Shown: one piece after another, positions 7,675-10,412 of the stretch
Numbering within the stretch: position 1 is the stretch's first letter
How the letters are laid out: each line of letters starts with the position of its first letter
DNA from: Deltaproteobacteria bacterium UBA6930
Lineage (GTDB): Bacteria > Myxococcota_A > UBA9160 > UBA6930
NCBI GenBank assembly: GCA_002450755.1
Contig: DKAI01000131.1
Coordinates: 1 to 10,412 of the forward strand
DNA length: 10,412 nucleotides
Direction: 5' to 3'
Translations under genes and position numbers: made by a program
The notes under the pieces: generated by a model
Seen by the model: the letters and a program-made list of their open reading frames with translations, nothing else
Database searches by the model: none
What the model was told of the DNA's origin: nothing

Positions 7675-9281
7675 GCGTCATCTGGTTCAAGGGTGAAAGA
7701 GAAATTTGCTCGGCGGTTGCAGATTGGCTGGATAACAGTGATCGGCCGGGAACACTTTTTAGGGACAACCCGCGAAGACAGGTTGTTTGCGCCCAAACTC
7801 TAGTTGGCCCCTTGTTGATTAAACTTTTCAAAAAAACAGGGAAACGCAACGGATTCAAGGAACACGTAAAAGCTCTCCTACGTTTGGAAGCTGCTTCTCG
7901 CGAATTCTCGTCCCTAGATCGAGTGTGGAAAAGCAACGCTTCGATAGCACCTCGACCACTCGCATTGGGACGTACTAATCAAAACGAAGGGATACTTGTA
8001 AGTACCTTTTACCAAGGACACCCACTTACTGAGGCTTTAGTGGAAAAAGACTGCGATAGGGTCGCCTTGCTGTCCAAAGTCGGAAAAACTATCGGGGCCT
8101 TTCACTTGGCTGGTATGATTCATCGCGATCTTCACGCCGAGAACATCTTGGTAACACCCACAAATGTACTCATCGTGGATCTCCAGAGCACGATCATGTT
8201 CTCGCGCCGCCTTAAGACACCAAACTTCTTAAGAACACTAGACCTGGGGGCTCTAAATTACTCGCTGTGGCGACACACCACTGAAGATGAGAGAAGAGTA
8301 TTGGTAAGTGCCTCAATTCTAGAGGAATCCAAAGCTCTTGGCTCCAGAAGTCAAAAAGGGGCCTTCCTGACTACGTGGGGGAGGAAAATCGAGAAATCTG
8401 CATGGCGCCATTTTCACCGCCACGCAAGGAGCAGAACGAAAAAAGCCAAATCCGCTGGCCGACGATTTTCGATCACTTCCTGGAAAAATTTTAGTGGACT
8501 GAAAAAACAATCATTGCTTCAAGGTGACCTTGAAAAAATATTAGAACTCCATTGCGAATCAATTCATGCCAGGGATTCCAATGTTATTAAAGATGATCAA
8601 CGAAGCAAGATAACGCGCATTCAACTAAACCAACAAACTTACGTGATTAAAGAGATCTCCTGCCGAAATGTCGCAAGGGGATTTACAGATAACCTGAGAG
8701 GAAGTGCCGCTCGAAGAGCCTGGCGGGCGGCTTACGGACTAGAGGCTAGGAATATAAGAGCACCAGAAGCGTTCGCGTTTCTGGAAGAAAGAGTTGTGGG
8801 AATAATCCGCCGTTCGATCCTAATACTTGGAGAGCTCGACGAAATTATCTCGCCTCTCGATCTGTCACGAGTCGACCCACAGTCTTGCCTTAAACTCGTC
8901 ACTGAAAGCATCATCGAACTGCACAGGAAAGGTGTGGACCATGGCGACCTAAAAGTCACGAACTATGTCTTCCCTGGAGAATTGGACAAACCTACCCAGG
9001 CAATTCCTGTGGACCTTGAGCAGGTGAAATTCTATCGAAAAGTTACATATAGACGCAGAGTAGAAGCTCTCGCACAACTCAACGCATCGCTACCAGAGTC
9101 TGTTGATAACAAATCTCGAGAAAAGGCTTTTGAAACATATTGTCGTATCATGCCTTTCCGGTCCACTGCGGACCCTAAAGTCAATCGACAGGCAAAAAAT
9201 GAAATTGTATCTCTGAGTTTAAAAAAGCGGCATCGTTGGACAGGCCGAGGATGTTCACTGTCATCGCGTCAACTCAGGTAA
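7671..9281 (+). CDS. Tandem two-domain LPS kinase (Kdo/WaaP/InaA family)
   Basis: A 536-residue protein with two protein-kinase-like domains of the lipopolysaccharide kinase family, which phosphorylates Kdo or heptose of the LPS inner core in the cytoplasm. Domain 1 (about 1-225) has K51 in LLIKLF, the catalytic loop HRDLHAENIL (D153, N158) and metal-site D170 in VDLQ. Domain 2 (about 275-510) begins VIKDDQRSKITR, then has K327 in YVIKEI, HGDLKVTN (D426, N431) and D448 in VDLEQ. Between them is an Arg/Lys-rich linker (about 230-270) that could touch membrane phospholipid or LPS. Known WaaP and KdkA are single-domain, about 235-270 residues, so this looks like a fusion or duplication with both sites intact. 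The domains differ clearly in sequence and may act on different sugars. The ATG overlaps the glycosyltransferase stop (ATGA). A short basic tail follows residue 510. Confidence 0.85.
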   Translation: MSVIWFKGEREICSAVADWLDNSDRPGTLFRDNPRRQVVCAQTLVGPLLIKLFKKTGKRNGFKEHVKALLRLEAASREFSSLDRVWKSNASIAPRPLALGRTNQNEGILVSTFYQGHPLTEALVEKDCDRVALLSKVGKTIGAFHLAGMIHRDLHAENILVTPTNVLIVDLQSTIMFSRRLKTPNFLRTLDLGALNYSLWRHTTEDERRVLVSASILEESKALGSRSQKGAFLTTWGRKIEKSAWRHFHRHARSRTKKAKSAGRRFSITSWKNFSGLKKQSLLQGDLEKILELHCESIHARDSNVIKDDQRSKITRIQLNQQTYVIKEISCRNVARGFTDNLRGSAARRAWRAAYGLEARNIRAPEAFAFLEERVVGIIRRSILILGELDEIISPLDLSRVDPQSCLKLVTESIIELHRKGVDHGDLKVTNYVFPGELDKPTQAIPVDLEQVKFYRKVTYRRRVEALAQLNASLPESVDNKSREKAFETYCRIMPFRSTADPKVNRQAKNEIVSLSLKKRHRWTGRGCSLSSRQLR

Positions 9282-9316
9282 TGCTCTCCTTTAACGTCCA
9301 TTATCCGAGAAAATTT

Positions 9317-9640
9317 TCATGCTCCAGAGTTTTGGGGGCTGCTAACTCTTACCCACAAATAATGTGACGAAGACTCCGGAACAACACCTCCTTCGCCTTC
9401 CTCGTATATCAAACTATTTCCCAAGTTTGTGCCAGAAACAATTGTCTTAAAGGCCTCCAATTTTCTGGTAGGATCACTGGAATTCAGTCCGTGAAAGACC
9501 AATTCCACCTGCTTTTTTGTAGATAAAACATTCAGTACCAGTGTGGCCAAGGTGAACACCTTCGAAATGCCCTCCACAGCTTCGACAGAAAAACGCGGCG
9601 TATCGACTTCACTTAGTTCAAAAGTATATTCAACTCTCAT
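9317..9640 (-). CDS. Hypothetical protein, small, unrecognised
   Basis: A 107-residue protein I do not recognise. It opens with an alternating polar/hydrophobic strip (MRVEYTFELSEVD) that should form beta strands. A hydrophobic stretch VFTLATLVLNVL (about 28-39) follows, more likely a buried helix than a membrane segment given the charged residues around it. The second half is more polar, with an acidic EEGEGG turn and a final strand HYLWVRV. No cysteines and no signal peptide. Codon use looks ordinary for the window, which supports a real gene. The ATG at 9640 is chosen; a TTG three codons upstream (9649) is the alternative. GGA stands 4 bases before the ATG, a weak ribosome site. It follows the peptide-transporter ATPase by 109 bases on the same strand, too far to assume one operon. 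It may be a lineage-specific gene. Confidence 0.55.
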   Translation of the reverse strand: MRVEYTFELSEVDTPRFSVEAVEGISKVFTLATLVLNVLSTKKQVELVFHGLNSSDPTRKLEAFKTIVSGTNLGNSLIYEEGEGGVVPESSSHYLWVRVSSPQNSGA

Positions 9641-9660
9641 ACGATCCAAATTGCCCGCGA

Positions 9661-9675
9661 TGACAGGTCATGTCA
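9661..9675. repeat. Short palindrome just upstream of the small hypothetical gene
   Basis: TGACA (9661-9665) and TGTCA (9671-9675) form an inverted repeat with a 5-base spacer, about 20 bases upstream of the start at 9640. Read on the - strand it also contains TTGACA, a perfect -35 hexamer, though no good -10 lies at the right distance. It could be an operator for the small gene, or chance. Confidence 0.25.
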
Positions 9676-9749
9676 AGGTCAATAGAAACAATCTCGGTCT
9701 GACAATGATTCTTAAAACAGAACCGATACGTCAATGATCAAAGAATTCC

Positions 9750-10412
9750 TCACTCTGCATAAAGGTGACAACTAATCTGGCCCAGCCGATCATTAGACAC
9801 AATAGGCTCGTCCGTTTGACAGGAGTCCATAGCCTGAGAGCATCTTGGATGAAAGGCACATCCCCTAGGAGGTGTAAGAGGTGAAGGTACCTCCCCTTTC
9901 AAAACAAACCGTTTCCTTCTTGAGCCAGGGATCGGTACAGGGTTCGCAGCCACTAGTGCTTTGGTATACGGGTGCCTTGGATTTTCAAAGATGTTGTTCG
10001 TATCCGCTGTTTCGACAATCCGCCCTAAATACATAACAGCAACTCGATCGGCCCCGTGACGAACCACATTTAAGTCGTGTGAAATAAACAAATAAGCAAG
10101 ACCTAAGTCTTCCTGTAACTCGTGAAGTAGGTTCAAGATCTGTGCCTGTATAGAAACGTCAAGAGCAGAAACCGCCTCGTCACAAACTATCAGCTTTGGA
10201 TTAAGAGCGATAGCACGTGCAATGCCTATACGCTGACGTTGGCCACCGGAAAATTCATGGGGAAAACGAAACCGAGAGATTTCGGGGAGACCTACTCTTT
10301 CGAGCAATTCAATAACGCGAAGATCGAGTTCATCTCCATTAATTTTCTCGTGAATTCTGAGAGGCTCTCCAATTATTGAATGAACATTCATTCGAGGATT
10401 TAGCGAACCGTA
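9750..10412 (-). CDS. Oligopeptide/dipeptide ABC transporter ATP-binding protein (OppF/DppF type), 5' end outside window
   Basis: Cytoplasmic ATPase of a peptide importer; 220 residues are visible of a family length near 320-330. The frame is open to the right edge: codons before the internal ATG at 10391 read YGSLNPR, the conserved strip just after the Q-loop, so that ATG is not the start. Visible in order: signature FSGGQRQRIGIARA, Walker B LIVCDEAVSALD, H-loop FISHD, then YLGRIVE. The family-specific C-terminal extension follows, with ENPRHPYTKAL and the cysteine strip GCAFHPRC...DSC...SCH. That extension separates Opp/Dpp ATPases from other ABC ATPases. OppF-type is favoured over OppD-type by the YGSLNPR strip. 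Walker A and the Q-loop lie beyond the edge. The remaining permease and binding-protein genes are probably upstream, to the right. Ends in TGA at 9752-9750. Confidence 0.93.
   Translation of the reverse strand, partial: YGSLNPRMNVHSIIGEPLRIHEKINGDELDLRVIELLERVGLPEISRFRFPHEFSGGQRQRIGIARAIALNPKLIVCDEAVSALDVSIQAQILNLLHELQEDLGLAYLFISHDLNVVRHGADRVAVMYLGRIVETADTNNIFENPRHPYTKALVAANPVPIPGSRRKRFVLKGEVPSPLTPPRGCAFHPRCSQAMDSCQTDEPIVSNDRLGQISCHLYAE

Noticed and set aside
7610..7936. A 108-codon open frame on the - strand
   Set aside because: It lies across the end of the glycosyltransferase and start of the kinase gene; the translation is Ser/Arg/Leu-rich with no motif, typical of an antisense shadow.
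7671..9281. A missed stop or frameshift joining two separate kinase genes
   Set aside because: The frame is continuous with no stop, and no start with a ribosome site was evident in the linker, so a true fusion is the simpler reading.
9750..10391. A complete short ABC ATPase starting at the ATG at 10391
   Set aside because: Codons upstream to the window edge read YGSLNPR, conserved in OppF, and Walker A is missing, so the gene is cut by the edge rather than truncated.

Overview
The window (10,412 bases, roughly half G+C) looks like chromosomal DNA of a Gram-negative bacterium. The main reason is a glycosyltransferase resembling the LPS-core enzyme WaaG, followed by a protein with two LPS-type (Kdo/WaaP/InaA) kinase domains. 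Together with the GldA/GldF/GldG-like ABC operon followed by a DUF4340 protein, this suggests a deltaproteobacterial-grade or related uncultured lineage. That placement is inference from gene content only. No rRNA, tRNA, mobile element, CRISPR array or phage gene was found.

Region 1 (1-1639, + strand) holds the 3' part of a clamp-loader delta' gene (holB), cut by the left window edge. An inositol-monophosphatase family gene (suhB-like) overlaps it by 8 bases. Region 2 (1640-1716) is a short convergent gap with weak hairpins.

Region 3 (1717-6305, - strand) is a compact four-gene operon, read right to left: ABC ATPase, ABC-2 permease, GldG-like membrane protein with a large extracytoplasmic part, and a DUF4340 protein. 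The junctions are an ATGA overlap, a TAATG overlap and a 7-base gap. The ATPase and permease would form the exporter core. The two anchored proteins probably form its periplasmic partner. The substrate is unknown, and nothing here ties it to gliding.

Region 4 (6306-6555) is a divergent intergenic region. It carries a good -10 box for the rightward genes and a structured leader. Region 5 (6556-9281, + strand) is a two-gene unit with an ATGA overlap: a WaaG/RfaG-like GT-B glycosyltransferase, then a 536-residue protein with two complete kinase-like domains in tandem. The pair most likely builds and phosphorylates lipid A-core sugar. The tandem kinase is the most unusual gene in the window.

Region 6 (9282-10412, - strand) holds a 107-residue protein I do not recognise, downstream of the 3' two-thirds of an oligopeptide/dipeptide ABC ATPase (OppF/DppF type) cut by the right edge. 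Apart from the tandem kinase, the orphan and the altered delta', the genes belong to well-known families. I see no convincing undescribed multi-gene system.
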